A stretch of DNA of 30,372 nucleotides from Gemmatimonadota bacterium (GCA_003221825.1 QHUE01000067.1:1-30372), one strand, 5' to 3'; numbered from the stretch's first letter, positions 7,620-15,148 are shown. The notes: generated from the letters alone by a model not told the origin. Numbers and translations: made by a program.

Positions 7620-8255
7620 ATGAAGCAAAGTACTTCTTTCCACGTCGCCATCGTCATGGACGGCAACGGGCGCTGGGCGACGCGCCGGGGGCTGCCGCGC
7701 GCCGCCGGCCACCGCGCCGGCGCCGAAGCCGTGCGCCGCGTGGTCCGGATCGCGCCCGGGTGCGGCATCACCGCCCTCACGCTGTATGCCTTCTCGTCCG
7801 ACAACTGGACCCGGCCGGCCGCCGAAGTCTCGACATTGATGCGCCTGTTCGCGCGCCATCTGCGGACCGAGACGGCGGAGCTCGCCGCGCAGGGCGTCAA
7901 GCTCACCGTCATCGGCCGGCGCGACCGCCTGCCCCACTCGCTCGTCACGGCGATCGCGGCCGCGGAGCACGGAACGGCGGGCGGGACCCGTCTCGACCTG
8001 CGGATTGCGGTCGATTACTCCGGCCGCGCCGCGATTCGTGCCGGCGACCTGCTCCCCGATGTCGATCTCTTGATCCGCACCGGCGGTGAGCAACGGCTGT
8101 CCGACTTCCTGCTCTGGGAATGCGCCTACGCCGAGCTGTGGTTCACCGAGCGGATGTGGCCGGACTTTGGTGCGGCGCATCTCGCCGCCGCGATCCACGA
8201 ATTCCACTCACGCGACCGCCGCTTCGGCGGTTTGCCCACGCGGGAGGCCGTATGA
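7620..8255 (+). CDS. uppS: cis-prenyltransferase (undecaprenyl diphosphate synthase-like), compact form
   Basis: 211 residues from the ATG at 7620; a TTG five codons upstream is in frame but less likely. VAIVMDGNGRWA holds the catalytic Asp and diphosphate-binding loop, YAFSSDNW the second conserved region, and RTGGEQRLSDFLLWE the IPP/Mg site, with AELWFT and WPDFG following. Ordinary UppS is about 240-250 residues. Here the segment between DYSGRAAI and DVDLLIRTGGE is about 25-35 residues shorter, removing a helical region next to the hydrophobic tunnel. The product could be a shorter polyprenyl diphosphate. The gene is in an operon with a DUF4173 membrane protein (ATGA overlap). Confidence 0.88.
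   Translation: MKQSTSFHVAIVMDGNGRWATRRGLPRAAGHRAGAEAVRRVVRIAPGCGITALTLYAFSSDNWTRPAAEVSTLMRLFARHLRTETAELAAQGVKLTVIGRRDRLPHSLVTAIAAAEHGTAGGTRLDLRIAVDYSGRAAIRAGDLLPDVDLLIRTGGEQRLSDFLLWECAYAELWFTERMWPDFGAAHLAAAIHEFHSRDRRFGGLPTREAV
7628..7635. promoter_or_regulatory. possible second operator, palindrome AAGTACTT
   Basis: The same perfect 8-bp palindrome as at 6576-6583 lies in codons 3-6 of the cis-prenyltransferase gene, 39 bp after the regulator stop, within a wider imperfect palindrome (GAA-N4-AAGTACTT-N2-TTC, spacing approximate). A TGGACA box at 7592-7597 lies upstream. It could be an internal regulated promoter, or chance. Confidence 0.35.
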
Positions 8256-9766
8256 CGGCGCTACCAACCGTCTCTGCGCGCACCAAGCTGGGCCTCGAGA
8301 TCCTGGCGTTCGGCGCTGCCGGCGGATTGATCGGCGACGCCTTGCTCCGCGCGATGCCCTGGGGGTTGAACGTGGCGCTCGGCACCGCGGGCCTGGTCGG
8401 TGCCGGCGCCTGGCTCGTCCGCCGCCACCGCATCACACCTGGGCCCGACACCGCCTGGCTCGCGATTACGGCGTTGCTGCTGGGCGCGGCCTTCGTGCGG
8501 CGCGACGCCGCTGACCTGGCCCAGTTCGACATGCTCGCGCTCGTCGGGGCGCTGGCCTTCGCCGCCGCGAGTCTGCAGGGTGAGCGCATCATGCGCTGGA
8601 GCGTGATCGATTACGTGCGGGTCGGCGTGACGGCCACCATCGCCAGCATCGTCGGCGGACTGATCCTGATCGGCCGGGACATCGATTGGCGCGAGATGCC
8701 GCGCGAGGGACGCCTGCGCCAACTGCGCGGCGTGCTGGCCGGCATCGTCATCGCGGCGCCGCTGCTGGTCGTCTTTGCGGCATTGTTCGCGGCCGCCGAC
8801 CAAGTCTTCGCCAACGTGCTCCAGAATCTCCTCGTGTTCGACGCCGCCAACATCGTGACGCACACCTTTTTCATTTTCTTCTGGGGCGCGCTGACGGCCG
8901 GCTGGCTGCGCTGGAGTCTGATCGGCCGCCCGGTCGCCGGCCCAAAGATGGAATACCTCCCACCCACCGTCACGCCGTTTGTCGTGGCGCTGGGACTGCT
9001 CAACGCGCTCTTTCTGCTCTTCGTCGTCGTGCAGCTTCGCTACTTCTTCGGCGGCGCCGCGCTCGTCGAGCAAACCGGCGGGCTCACCTACGCCGAGTAT
9101 GCGCGTACCGGGTTCTTCCAACTGGTCACGGCGAGCGGTCTGGTCCTGCCGGTGCTCCTGGGGGCCGATTTCATGGCGCGCGGCGGCACCACGCCCCAGA
9201 TCCGGACGATTCGCCAGTTCTCGGGCCTTCTCCTCGTGCTGCTGACGGTCGTCATGGCGTCGGCACTGGAGCGCATGCGCTTATACGTGTCGGCGTTCGG
9301 GCTCTCGACCACGCGCCTGTACGCGACGGCATTCATGGTTTTCTTGATCGGCGTATTCGCGTGGTTCGCGTGGACGGTGCTGCGGGGCACCCGTCACCGC
9401 TTTGCGTTCGGCGCGCTCACGCAGGGTCTCGCGGTGCTCGCCGGCCTCCATCTCCTCAACCCGGACGCGTTCATCGTGAAGACGAATCTCCGCCGTCCTG
9501 CGGCCGAGCGTCCCTTCGATGCGAAGTACGCGCTGACGCTGGGTGGGGATGCGGTGCCGCCGCTGCTCGCCGCGCTCCCAGCGCTCGGTGCGGAGGACCG
9601 TTGCATCGTCGTGCACGGTCTGGTGGCCCGCTGGGACAAGGAGGAGTCCGATTGGCGCACCTGGAACTGGAGTCGCGCGCGCGCCCGGGCACTCGTCCGC
9701 CATCAGGCCGACGCCTTGAAAGCGTCGTGTCCGACCAAACCCGGGGAGCAGCGCAATGATCACTGA
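8252..9766 (+). CDS. DUF4173/DUF4153-type polytopic membrane protein
   Basis: 504 residues from the ATG at 8252, which overlaps the preceding stop (ATGA) and has CGGGAGG just upstream. It has about twelve hydrophobic helices and a soluble C-terminal part (about residues 415-504). FGALTAGWLRW, the LRYFFGG-x4-E region with YAEYARTGFFQL, MRLYVSAFGLSTTRLYATAFM and LNPDAFIVKTNLRR are typical of the DUF4173/DUF4153 family. Function is unknown; members are often beside winged-helix regulators, as here. The C-terminus has Cys residues (EDRCIVVHG, KASCPTK). Operon context next to a polyprenyl diphosphate synthase suggests a role in the envelope, by inference. Confidence 0.85.
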   Translation: MTALPTVSARTKLGLEILAFGAAGGLIGDALLRAMPWGLNVALGTAGLVGAGAWLVRRHRITPGPDTAWLAITALLLGAAFVRRDAADLAQFDMLALVGALAFAAASLQGERIMRWSVIDYVRVGVTATIASIVGGLILIGRDIDWREMPREGRLRQLRGVLAGIVIAAPLLVVFAALFAAADQVFANVLQNLLVFDAANIVTHTFFIFFWGALTAGWLRWSLIGRPVAGPKMEYLPPTVTPFVVALGLLNALFLLFVVVQLRYFFGGAALVEQTGGLTYAEYARTGFFQLVTASGLVLPVLLGADFMARGGTTPQIRTIRQFSGLLLVLLTVVMASALERMRLYVSAFGLSTTRLYATAFMVFLIGVFAWFAWTVLRGTRHRFAFGALTQGLAVLAGLHLLNPDAFIVKTNLRRPAAERPFDAKYALTLGGDAVPPLLAALPALGAEDRCIVVHGLVARWDKEESDWRTWNWSRARARALVRHQADALKASCPTKPGEQRNDH

Positions 9767-10382
9767 CGGCTTGAATCCGTTCACCGTGCTTCTCTTTATC
9801 AGCGCCGTGCTTGGCGGCGCGACGCTCATGGTTCTGTACCTGATCGCGCGAGTCGCCAAGCGTGAGCCGTTCGCGCGGATTACGCTGTGGACACTGGTGG
9901 GCGGAGCGGGACTGTACCTGCTGCTCTTCCTCGGCGCCTCGGTGTTCAGCCACAATCGCGTGCTGGCTCCCGGCGAGGAGAAGCACATCTGCGAGATCGA
10001 CTGTCACCTGGCCTACGCGGTCGCGGCGAGCAAGTCGGAATCCCTGCCGAGCGGGCTGGTGCGGCACACGGTGACGGTCAAAGTGCGATTCGACGAAGCG
10101 ACGATCTCGTCCCGTCGACCACGGGACGCGACGCTTACACCCAACAGCCGGTACGTGGCGTTAGTGGATGATGGGGGCAACCGATACCCGGGATCGACCG
10201 ACGGTTTGAAGCGCAAGCTGATTCCCGGCGAGTCGTATACGACCGACATCACGTTCGAAGTGCCCGCGAACGCAATGGGCCTGCGACTGGTGCTCCGCAA
10301 CGACGATCCCGAAACGGCATTCATCATCGGGCATGAAAACAGCCTGTTTCACGGCACGACAACATTTCGCTTGCCAGGATAG
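9756..10382 (+). CDS. membrane-anchored beta-rich protein, last gene of the module
   Basis: 208 residues; the ATG at 9756 overlaps the previous gene by 11 bp. There are two N-terminal hydrophobic helices (about residues 8-28 and 41-62), then a soluble domain starting with a Cys pair (HICEIDCHLAYAV) followed by alternating beta-like segments (HTVTVKVRF, SRYVALVDDGGNRYPGS, SYTTDITFEVPANAMGLRLVLRN). This resembles DUF4352-like immunoglobulin-type extracytoplasmic domains, but I cannot assign a family. The stop codon (10380-10382) overlaps the first bases of a 7-bp repeat array. Confidence 0.78.
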   Translation: MITDGLNPFTVLLFISAVLGGATLMVLYLIARVAKREPFARITLWTLVGGAGLYLLLFLGASVFSHNRVLAPGEEKHICEIDCHLAYAVAASKSESLPSGLVRHTVTVKVRFDEATISSRRPRDATLTPNSRYVALVDDGGNRYPGSTDGLKRKLIPGESYTTDITFEVPANAMGLRLVLRNDDPETAFIIGHENSLFHGTTTFRLPG

Positions 10383-10405
10383 GTGTCAGGTCTCTGGTGT
10401 CAGGG
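10381..10405. repeat. 7-bp-period array, left arm of cassette C
   Basis: Units AGGTGTC, AGGTCTC, TGGTGTC, AGGG. The right arm at 10855-10878 is its reverse complement with one mismatch in 24 bases. The word is different from that of cassette B, although period, size and placement are the same. The array begins inside the TAG stop codon of the upstream gene. Confidence 0.92.
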
Positions 10406-10782
10406 ACGACGTGCCTTGAGTGCTCGGACGAGACCGGCAAGAAGACGTCCGACGTCTCCGCTCAAGTTACCCCGTGCCCTAACGCGGCCTGATCGATGTA
10501 TTGCCTTCGGGAAGCGATCGCGAATTGAGTCTCAAGCTCCATCAACGACCCGTTCGCAATCGACAGGTGATGGAGATACTCCCCGAGGTGTTCCCTTCCA
10601 TGTCCCTCCGCGATGTTGCTGGGGACTGATACTGCGGAGCGCTGCATCTGACTCGTCAGTGCAAATCGCTCGTCTTTAGGAAACGATTTTGCGACCTCGT
10701 AGGCGAAGTCGGTAAGGTCCATTGCGCGCTGCCAAACAACCAAGTCGCGATACGAAAGGACGCGGGCTCGCGCGATGGTCAT
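10400..10782 (-). pseudogene. four-helix-bundle IVP-family gene with a frameshift (cassette C)
   Basis: From the ATG at 10782 the frame encodes YRDLVVWQRAMDLTDFAYEVAK, SVPSNIAEGHGR and LMELETQFAIASRRQYID, all diagnostic of the IVP family. It then diverges and stops at 10462 after 106 residues. In another frame the sequence continues with GDVGRLLAGLVRALKARRP and a TGA at 10400-10402. The number of residues between YID and the LLAGL motif (16) is then the same as in the intact copy at 4819-5217. So one base appears to have been gained near 10475-10485 (or there is a sequence error). The restored stop lies inside the flanking array, just as in cassette B. Confidence 0.85.
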
Positions 10783-10854
10783 GCCTTAAGAATCGTGTGC
10801 CAACCTCGTTCTTGGTGGACCATTCGACCGCCCGTGAGCGCATTCGAGCGCAGA

Positions 10855-10878
10855 CCTGACACCAGACACCTGACACCT
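10855..10878. repeat. 7-bp-period array, right arm of cassette C
   Basis: Reads CCTGACACC-AGACACC-TGACACCT, the inverted partner of 10381-10405. It ends 24 bp before the start codon of the PhzF-like gene and 10 bp before that gene's probable -10 box. Confidence 0.92.
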
Positions 10879-10888
10879 ATCAGGTGGT

Positions 10889-10894
10889 TAGATT
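10889..10894 (+). promoter_or_regulatory. probable -10 box TAGATT of the phzF-like/eamA operon
   Basis: TAGATT lies 8 bp before the ATG at 10903, with no Shine-Dalgarno sequence between them. If it is the -10 box, transcription would start at or next to the ATG, giving a leaderless mRNA. The same hexamer is found 5 bp before the GTG at 21547. Confidence 0.45.
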
Positions 10895-10902
10895 CCTAGT
10901 CC

Positions 10903-11712
10903 ATGCCAATCCGCATCACCCAAGTCGATTCCTTCACCGATCGGCCGTTCGCCGGCAATCCAGCCGCCGTCTGCATCCTCCCAGAGGCCGCCGAGCCGGC
11001 CTGGATGCTCAACGTCGCGCGCGAGATGAATCTCGCCGAGACTGCGTTCCTCGTTCCTCAACGCGACGGCTACGATCTCCGCTGGTTCACGCCCGCCGTC
11101 GAAGTCGATCTCTGCGGCCACGCGACGCTCGCCAGTGCGCACGTGCTGTGGGAAGACGGTCACCTCAAGCCGACTGAGCAAGCGCGCTTTCACACCAAAG
11201 GCGGGCTGCTCACGGCCGACCGCCGCGACACGTGGATCGAGCTCGACTTCCCCGCCACGCCTCCGGCGGTCGCATCGCCGCCGGCCGGCCTCCTCGAGGC
11301 GCTCGGCGCGAGAGCGACGTTCGTCGGCCGCAGCCGCTTCGATTACCTGGTCGAGGTGGAGACCGAAGCGACAGTGCGCGGGTTGACGCCCGATCTCACC
11401 GCCGTGAGCCGCGTCGACGCACGTGGCGTAATCGTGACGAGTCGGAGTAACGGAAAGAGCGGCCACGATTTCGTGTCGCGCTTCTTCGCGCCGCAATCGG
11501 GCGTTCCGGAAGATCCCGTCACCGGATCGGCACACTGCGCGCTCGCACCATACTGGAGCGCGAAGCTCGGCAAGACAGAGCTCGTCGCGTATCAGGCGTC
11601 GCCACGCGGTGGCGAGCTGCGGCTGCGGTTGGTCGGTGACCGGGTCAAAATCGGCGGCCAAGCCGTCACGGTGTTGCGCGGCGAACTGACGACGGACAGC
11701 TTGGGCGCGTGA
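10903..11712 (+). CDS. PhzF family isomerase-like protein
   Basis: 269 residues. VDSFTDRPFAGNPAAVC at the N-terminus, NLAETAFL with the catalytic acid/base Glu at residue 46, VDLCGHATLASAHVLW and DPVTGSAHCALAPYW are the PhzF-family fingerprints (diaminopimelate-epimerase-like fold, cytosolic). PhzF itself isomerises dihydro-hydroxyanthranilate in phenazine synthesis, but no other phenazine gene is present, so this is a family member of unknown substrate. The start is fixed by the conserved ITQVDSF segment. The stop overlaps the GTG of the EamA transporter gene (GTGA), making a two-gene operon; export of the product or a related metabolite is a reasonable inference. Confidence 0.92.
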   Translation: MPIRITQVDSFTDRPFAGNPAAVCILPEAAEPAWMLNVAREMNLAETAFLVPQRDGYDLRWFTPAVEVDLCGHATLASAHVLWEDGHLKPTEQARFHTKGGLLTADRRDTWIELDFPATPPAVASPPAGLLEALGARATFVGRSRFDYLVEVETEATVRGLTPDLTAVSRVDARGVIVTSRSNGKSGHDFVSRFFAPQSGVPEDPVTGSAHCALAPYWSAKLGKTELVAYQASPRGGELRLRLVGDRVKIGGQAVTVLRGELTTDSLGA

Positions 11713-12674
11713 CCGAACCTCGCGCCGCACAATCCCCCCGCAGTCGCGTCATCGGCTATCTGTCCGCGCTCGGCGCGGGCGCGACGTGGGGCACCACGGG
11801 CCCGCTCTCGACGGGACTGTACGGCCTCATGCCCGCCACGAGCATCGGTTTCTGGCGCGTCCTGATCGGTACCGTGGCGCTGGCGATCTGGGGGATCGTG
11901 TTCCGCCGTGACATGTTTCGTGCTGACCGCCGCGGCTGGCTGATCGTGGGACTCGGTGGCGGCGCGATGGTGGCGCTTTTCGAGATCGCCTACCAGTACG
12001 CGATCGCGGGGGTCGGGGTCGCCGGCGCCGCGGCCCTCCTCTACACCGCCCCCGTGATGGTGGCGGTGCTGGCGCGCGTGATTCTCAAAGAAGCACTCAC
12101 GCCCACGCGCGTCGCACTCGCGGTCCTCGTGATGATCGGCGTCGCGCTCACCGTAACCGGCGGCAGCAACGCCGGTGCCGAGGCGGCGCGCATGGGGCTC
12201 GCGGCCGGAATTGCCGGCGGGCTCCTCTCGGCGTTGAGCTACGCGCTGACGTCGTTGATGGGGCGGTGGGCGGCTCCGCGGTACGGCGCCGTGAAGGTCC
12301 TGTTCCTGGAAGCGGTCGGCGGCGTCGTCCTGATCTGGATTGCTTTGACGATTTGGGGGCGACCCGCGACGTTGCCCCCTTCGGGGGCAGCCTGGCGCGG
12401 CCTGCTGGGACTCGCCGCCGGCTCCGTGATCGCCGCCAACCTGTTGTTCTTTGGAGCGATGAAGCGCATCGAGGCCGCGCCCGCCTCAGTCGCTGCCACG
12501 ATCGAACCGGTCGTGGGATCATTGTTGGCGCTGCTGCTCTTCAGTCAGCGCCTCACGGCGCTCGGGTGGATCGGCCTGCTGATGGTCGTGAGCGGTGTCG
12601 CCGCCGGTTACCTCCTCGAGGGGCTGAAGAAACCGCTCGAGCCGGACGTCGAGGAGACCGCGCGTCCCGTTTAG
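11709..12674 (+). CDS. EamA/DMT-superfamily transporter
   Basis: 321 residues, ten hydrophobic helices in two EamA repeats: the first starts at YLSALGAGATWGTTGP and the second at GLAAGIAGGLLSALSYALTSLMGRW. The P-x5-R motif in the first repeat (about residues 37-50) and EPVVGSLLALLLFSQRLTALGWIG in the last helices are typical. Family members export or import amino acids, nucleosides and similar metabolites across the inner membrane; substrate unknown. It is translationally coupled to the PhzF-like gene. Its TAG stop overlaps the TAA stop of the convergent gene by 3 bp, so no terminator separates them. Confidence 0.92.
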   Translation: MTEPRAAQSPRSRVIGYLSALGAGATWGTTGPLSTGLYGLMPATSIGFWRVLIGTVALAIWGIVFRRDMFRADRRGWLIVGLGGGAMVALFEIAYQYAIAGVGVAGAAALLYTAPVMVAVLARVILKEALTPTRVALAVLVMIGVALTVTGGSNAGAEAARMGLAAGIAGGLLSALSYALTSLMGRWAAPRYGAVKVLFLEAVGGVVLIWIALTIWGRPATLPPSGAAWRGLLGLAAGSVIAANLLFFGAMKRIEAAPASVAATIEPVVGSLLALLLFSQRLTALGWIGLLMVVSGVAAGYLLEGLKKPLEPDVEETARPV

Positions 12675-13093
12675 CGGCCGGTGGGAGTCTCAACCTCCCG
12701 AAGTTGTCCGCTGTAGAAGTTGGGTTTGCCGGACGCCTGTAAGAGTCCGTGCACCACGAACTCGAGACCCACGAAGAAGACACCACCCCACAGCAGCGGC
12801 GGTAGGTCGGCCGTGTTGCGACCGTACAAGAGCAACACCCAGCGCCCCAGCTCGTAACACCACAAGCCGCCGGCAAACCAGCCAAACACGCGGATAATCT
12901 TGCCCCCCGGGGTCTCGATGCCGGGAATCTTCAGCAGCAACGTTTCGACCAGGTGGCCGACGTACGTGAAGGAAAAGGCGATCGTAAACGCGTCCAAGAA
13001 CTGCCAGCCGAACGCGCCATGACCGGGGAGCACCGCGGCCAGCAGCAGTGCCAGCGGCACCGCCAGCAGCGTGTTACGGGTGAGCGCTTTCAT
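12671..13093 (-). CDS. four-TM membrane protein of unknown function
   Basis: 140 residues with four hydrophobic segments (about residues 8-23, 33-50, 66-90 and 98-116). HGAFGWQFLDAFTIAFSFTYVGHLVE and KIIRVFGWFAGGLWCYELGRW carry the conserved-looking aromatic residues. I do not recognise a family. The ATG at 13093 lies 20 bp inside the end of the S9 peptidase gene on the same strand, so it is co-transcribed and probably translationally coupled to it. Confidence 0.78.
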   Translation of the reverse strand: MKALTRNTLLAVPLALLLAAVLPGHGAFGWQFLDAFTIAFSFTYVGHLVETLLLKIPGIETPGGKIIRVFGWFAGGLWCYELGRWVLLLYGRNTADLPPLLWGGVFFVGLEFVVHGLLQASGKPNFYSGQLREVETPTGR

Positions 13094-15143
13094 GCAGATG
13101 CACCTCCAGCCAGTCGAGGACCGTGCCCCACCAGATGCGGCGATTGCGCGGACGCAGCACCCAGTGTCCTTCGTCGGGGAAGTACAGGAATTTCGCGTCG
13201 ACTCCCATGCGCTTCGCGGCCGTGAAGGCCTGATAGCCTTCGGAAAGATCCACGCGGTAGTCCAGCTGGGAATGCACGATCAGCATCGGCGTCTTCCAGT
13301 TGCTCACGAAGTTCAGCGGCGACCGCTTCTCGTACAGCGCGCGGTTGGCGTACGGCGTGCCGCCGAACTCCCAGTCGGTGAACCAGAGCTCTTCCGTCGA
13401 GCCCGCCATACTCGTGGTGTTGAACACACCGTCGTGGTCCACCAGCACCTTGAAGCGATTGCTGTGCCCGGCGATCCAGTAGACCATGTACCCGCCGTAC
13501 GACGCGCCCGCCGCGCCCATGCGCGTCGAGTCCACGTACGGCAGCCGGGCGACGACGTCCACCCCTTTCATCACGTCTTCGTACGGGTAGTCGCCCCAGT
13601 GCTGGGAGATCGCGTCGGTGAACTTCTGGCCGTAGCCGGTCGAGCCGTGGAAGTTCACCTCGGCGACGACGAATCCCCGGGCGGCGAACATCTGGTTATT
13701 CCACCGCGGACCCCAGCTGTCGGTCCACGCTCCCTGCGGGCCGCCGTGAATGAGGTAGATGAGCGGATACGTGCGCGTGGGGTCGAAGCCCGGCGGCTTC
13801 TGGGACCACCCGAACACCGAGTCGCCCAGTGCGCCGACGAACCCGAACTCCTCGAGCGGCGGGAGATCGAGCGTCGCGAGGGCGGAATCGTTGTGATGGG
13901 TCAGCGCCTTCCCCGAGACCCAGACCTCCGGTGGCTGCGTGTTGCTTTGGTGGAGATAGACCAGCGTGCGATTGTCGGGTCCCACTTGTGTCCCGGTATT
14001 CACGCCACCTGCGATGAGACGGGTGCGTTTATATCCGGGGATATCGATCCGATAAATGTTGTCGCGTCCGCGCTCTTCGACGACGGCGTAGATGCACCGC
14101 GAGTTCGGACACCACGTATAGGATCCGACGGACAGGTTCCAGCCCGCGGTGGCTTCGCCTGATTGTCCCGAGGCGTTCGCTGGGCGCCGACCGCGACCGC
14201 CAGGCAGGGCAAGCAGTATTAGCCGCTGACGGTCCGCCTCGAATCCCGCGCGTTCCATCGAGAGCCACGCGAGCATCGTCCCGTCCGGCGAAAACCGCGG
14301 TGTGTTTTCAGCGCCACGCTCGGCTACGGTCGAGATCGACCGGAGCATGGCTCGTTCGGGGCCGATCAAGTAGATGTCGACGTTCGTGTTGTCCGCAACG
14401 GTGGAATCGCCATGCATGGCCACAGCGATGACTTCGCCGTCAGGCGACACTGCAACGTCGCCATCGCCGCCCGTCGCGATCGCCGGCACATCGTGATCGA
14501 CGGGCGTGAGGTCCGTCGCTTTCCCCGTTGCCACGTCAACGCGGAACAGATGCTGCCGCTTCCCTGCCCGAAAGTCGTCCCAGTGCCGCCACATCAGACC
14601 AGTCCATATGCGTGCTTCGGTCGAATACTCGCCGTTGCGCTGATCGATCTCCTGGTGCTCCGGCCATTTGATGTCGCTCACGACCAGGAGGGCCGAGCCA
14701 TCGGGCAGCCACACCGGATCGGATGCGCCGTCGGCGAGACTCGATACCTTGCGCGCGTCTCCTCCCGCGATCGGGAGCAGCCACACCTGCGCCCCGCCTT
14801 CCCGCGTCGAGATAAACGCGAGCGTCTTGCCGTCGGGCGACCAGCGCGGCTGGCGGTCCGAGCCCGGCCCACCCGTGAGGGCCCGCGCGCTGCCGGTCGC
14901 GACCTCGACGACCCAGACGCGCGAGACGTTCCGGTTGTCCTGGAGCGACGGAGTCGAGACCGTGTAGGCGACCCACTTGCCGTCCGGCGACAGCTGCGGA
15001 TCGCTGACGGACTTGAGGGCGATGTAGTCCTCGAACGTGATGGCGCGCTTTTGGGCGGCAACGACGGTTGGAATGTTGGAAAGTTGGAATGTGAGAACGA
15101 TTCCGAGAATCAAGGTCCTTCCAACATTCCAACGTTCCATCAT
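13074..15143 (-). CDS. secreted S9 family (prolyl oligopeptidase-type) serine peptidase
   Basis: 689 residues. The signal peptide (about residues 1-30, ending VVAAQKR) is encoded by an 8-bp-period inverted repeat. A WD40-like beta-propeller with repeated SPDGK blades spans roughly residues 40-420, then an alpha/beta-hydrolase domain. The catalytic triad is visible: Ser about 548 in GASYGGY, Asp about 628 in HSQLDYRVD, His about 660 in DEGHWV. Oxyanion-side motif YLIHGGPQGAW is present. It is the S9C-like type that removes dipeptides or acylated residues from peptides in the periplasm. GAGGGGGA just upstream serves as ribosome-binding site for the ATG at 15143 or the adjacent ATG at 15140. A small gene ends 6 bp upstream. 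Confidence 0.95.
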   Translation of the reverse strand: MMERWNVGRTLILGIVLTFQLSNIPTVVAAQKRAITFEDYIALKSVSDPQLSPDGKWVAYTVSTPSLQDNRNVSRVWVVEVATGSARALTGGPGSDRQPRWSPDGKTLAFISTREGGAQVWLLPIAGGDARKVSSLADGASDPVWLPDGSALLVVSDIKWPEHQEIDQRNGEYSTEARIWTGLMWRHWDDFRAGKRQHLFRVDVATGKATDLTPVDHDVPAIATGGDGDVAVSPDGEVIAVAMHGDSTVADNTNVDIYLIGPERAMLRSISTVAERGAENTPRFSPDGTMLAWLSMERAGFEADRQRLILLALPGGRGRRPANASGQSGEATAGWNLSVGSYTWCPNSRCIYAVVEERGRDNIYRIDIPGYKRTRLIAGGVNTGTQVGPDNRTLVYLHQSNTQPPEVWVSGKALTHHNDSALATLDLPPLEEFGFVGALGDSVFGWSQKPPGFDPTRTYPLIYLIHGGPQGAWTDSWGPRWNNQMFAARGFVVAEVNFHGSTGYGQKFTDAISQHWGDYPYEDVMKGVDVVARLPYVDSTRMGAAGASYGGYMVYWIAGHSNRFKVLVDHDGVFNTTSMAGSTEELWFTDWEFGGTPYANRALYEKRSPLNFVSNWKTPMLIVHSQLDYRVDLSEGYQAFTAAKRMGVDAKFLYFPDEGHWVLRPRNRRIWWGTVLDWLEVHLHESAHP

Positions 15144-15148
15144 TCCCC
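15067..15148. repeat. 8-bp-period inverted arrays (locus A1) encoding the S9 signal peptide
   Basis: Left arm 15067-15091 has three units of TTGGAATG type; right arm 15119-15148 has units TTCCAACA, TTCCAACG, TTCCATCA. Fifteen bases of the arms (GTTGGAATGTTGGAA) pair perfectly, with about 40 bp between. The element covers the start codons and the first ~26 codons of the S9 gene on the minus strand, so the signal peptide is read from the repeat (WNVGR, then FQLSNIP). Confidence 0.88.

Noticed and set aside
10903..12674. PhzF-like gene plus exporter as a phenazine cluster
   Set aside because: No phzA/B/C/D/E/G homologue is present; PhzF-family proteins are common outside phenazine pathways.
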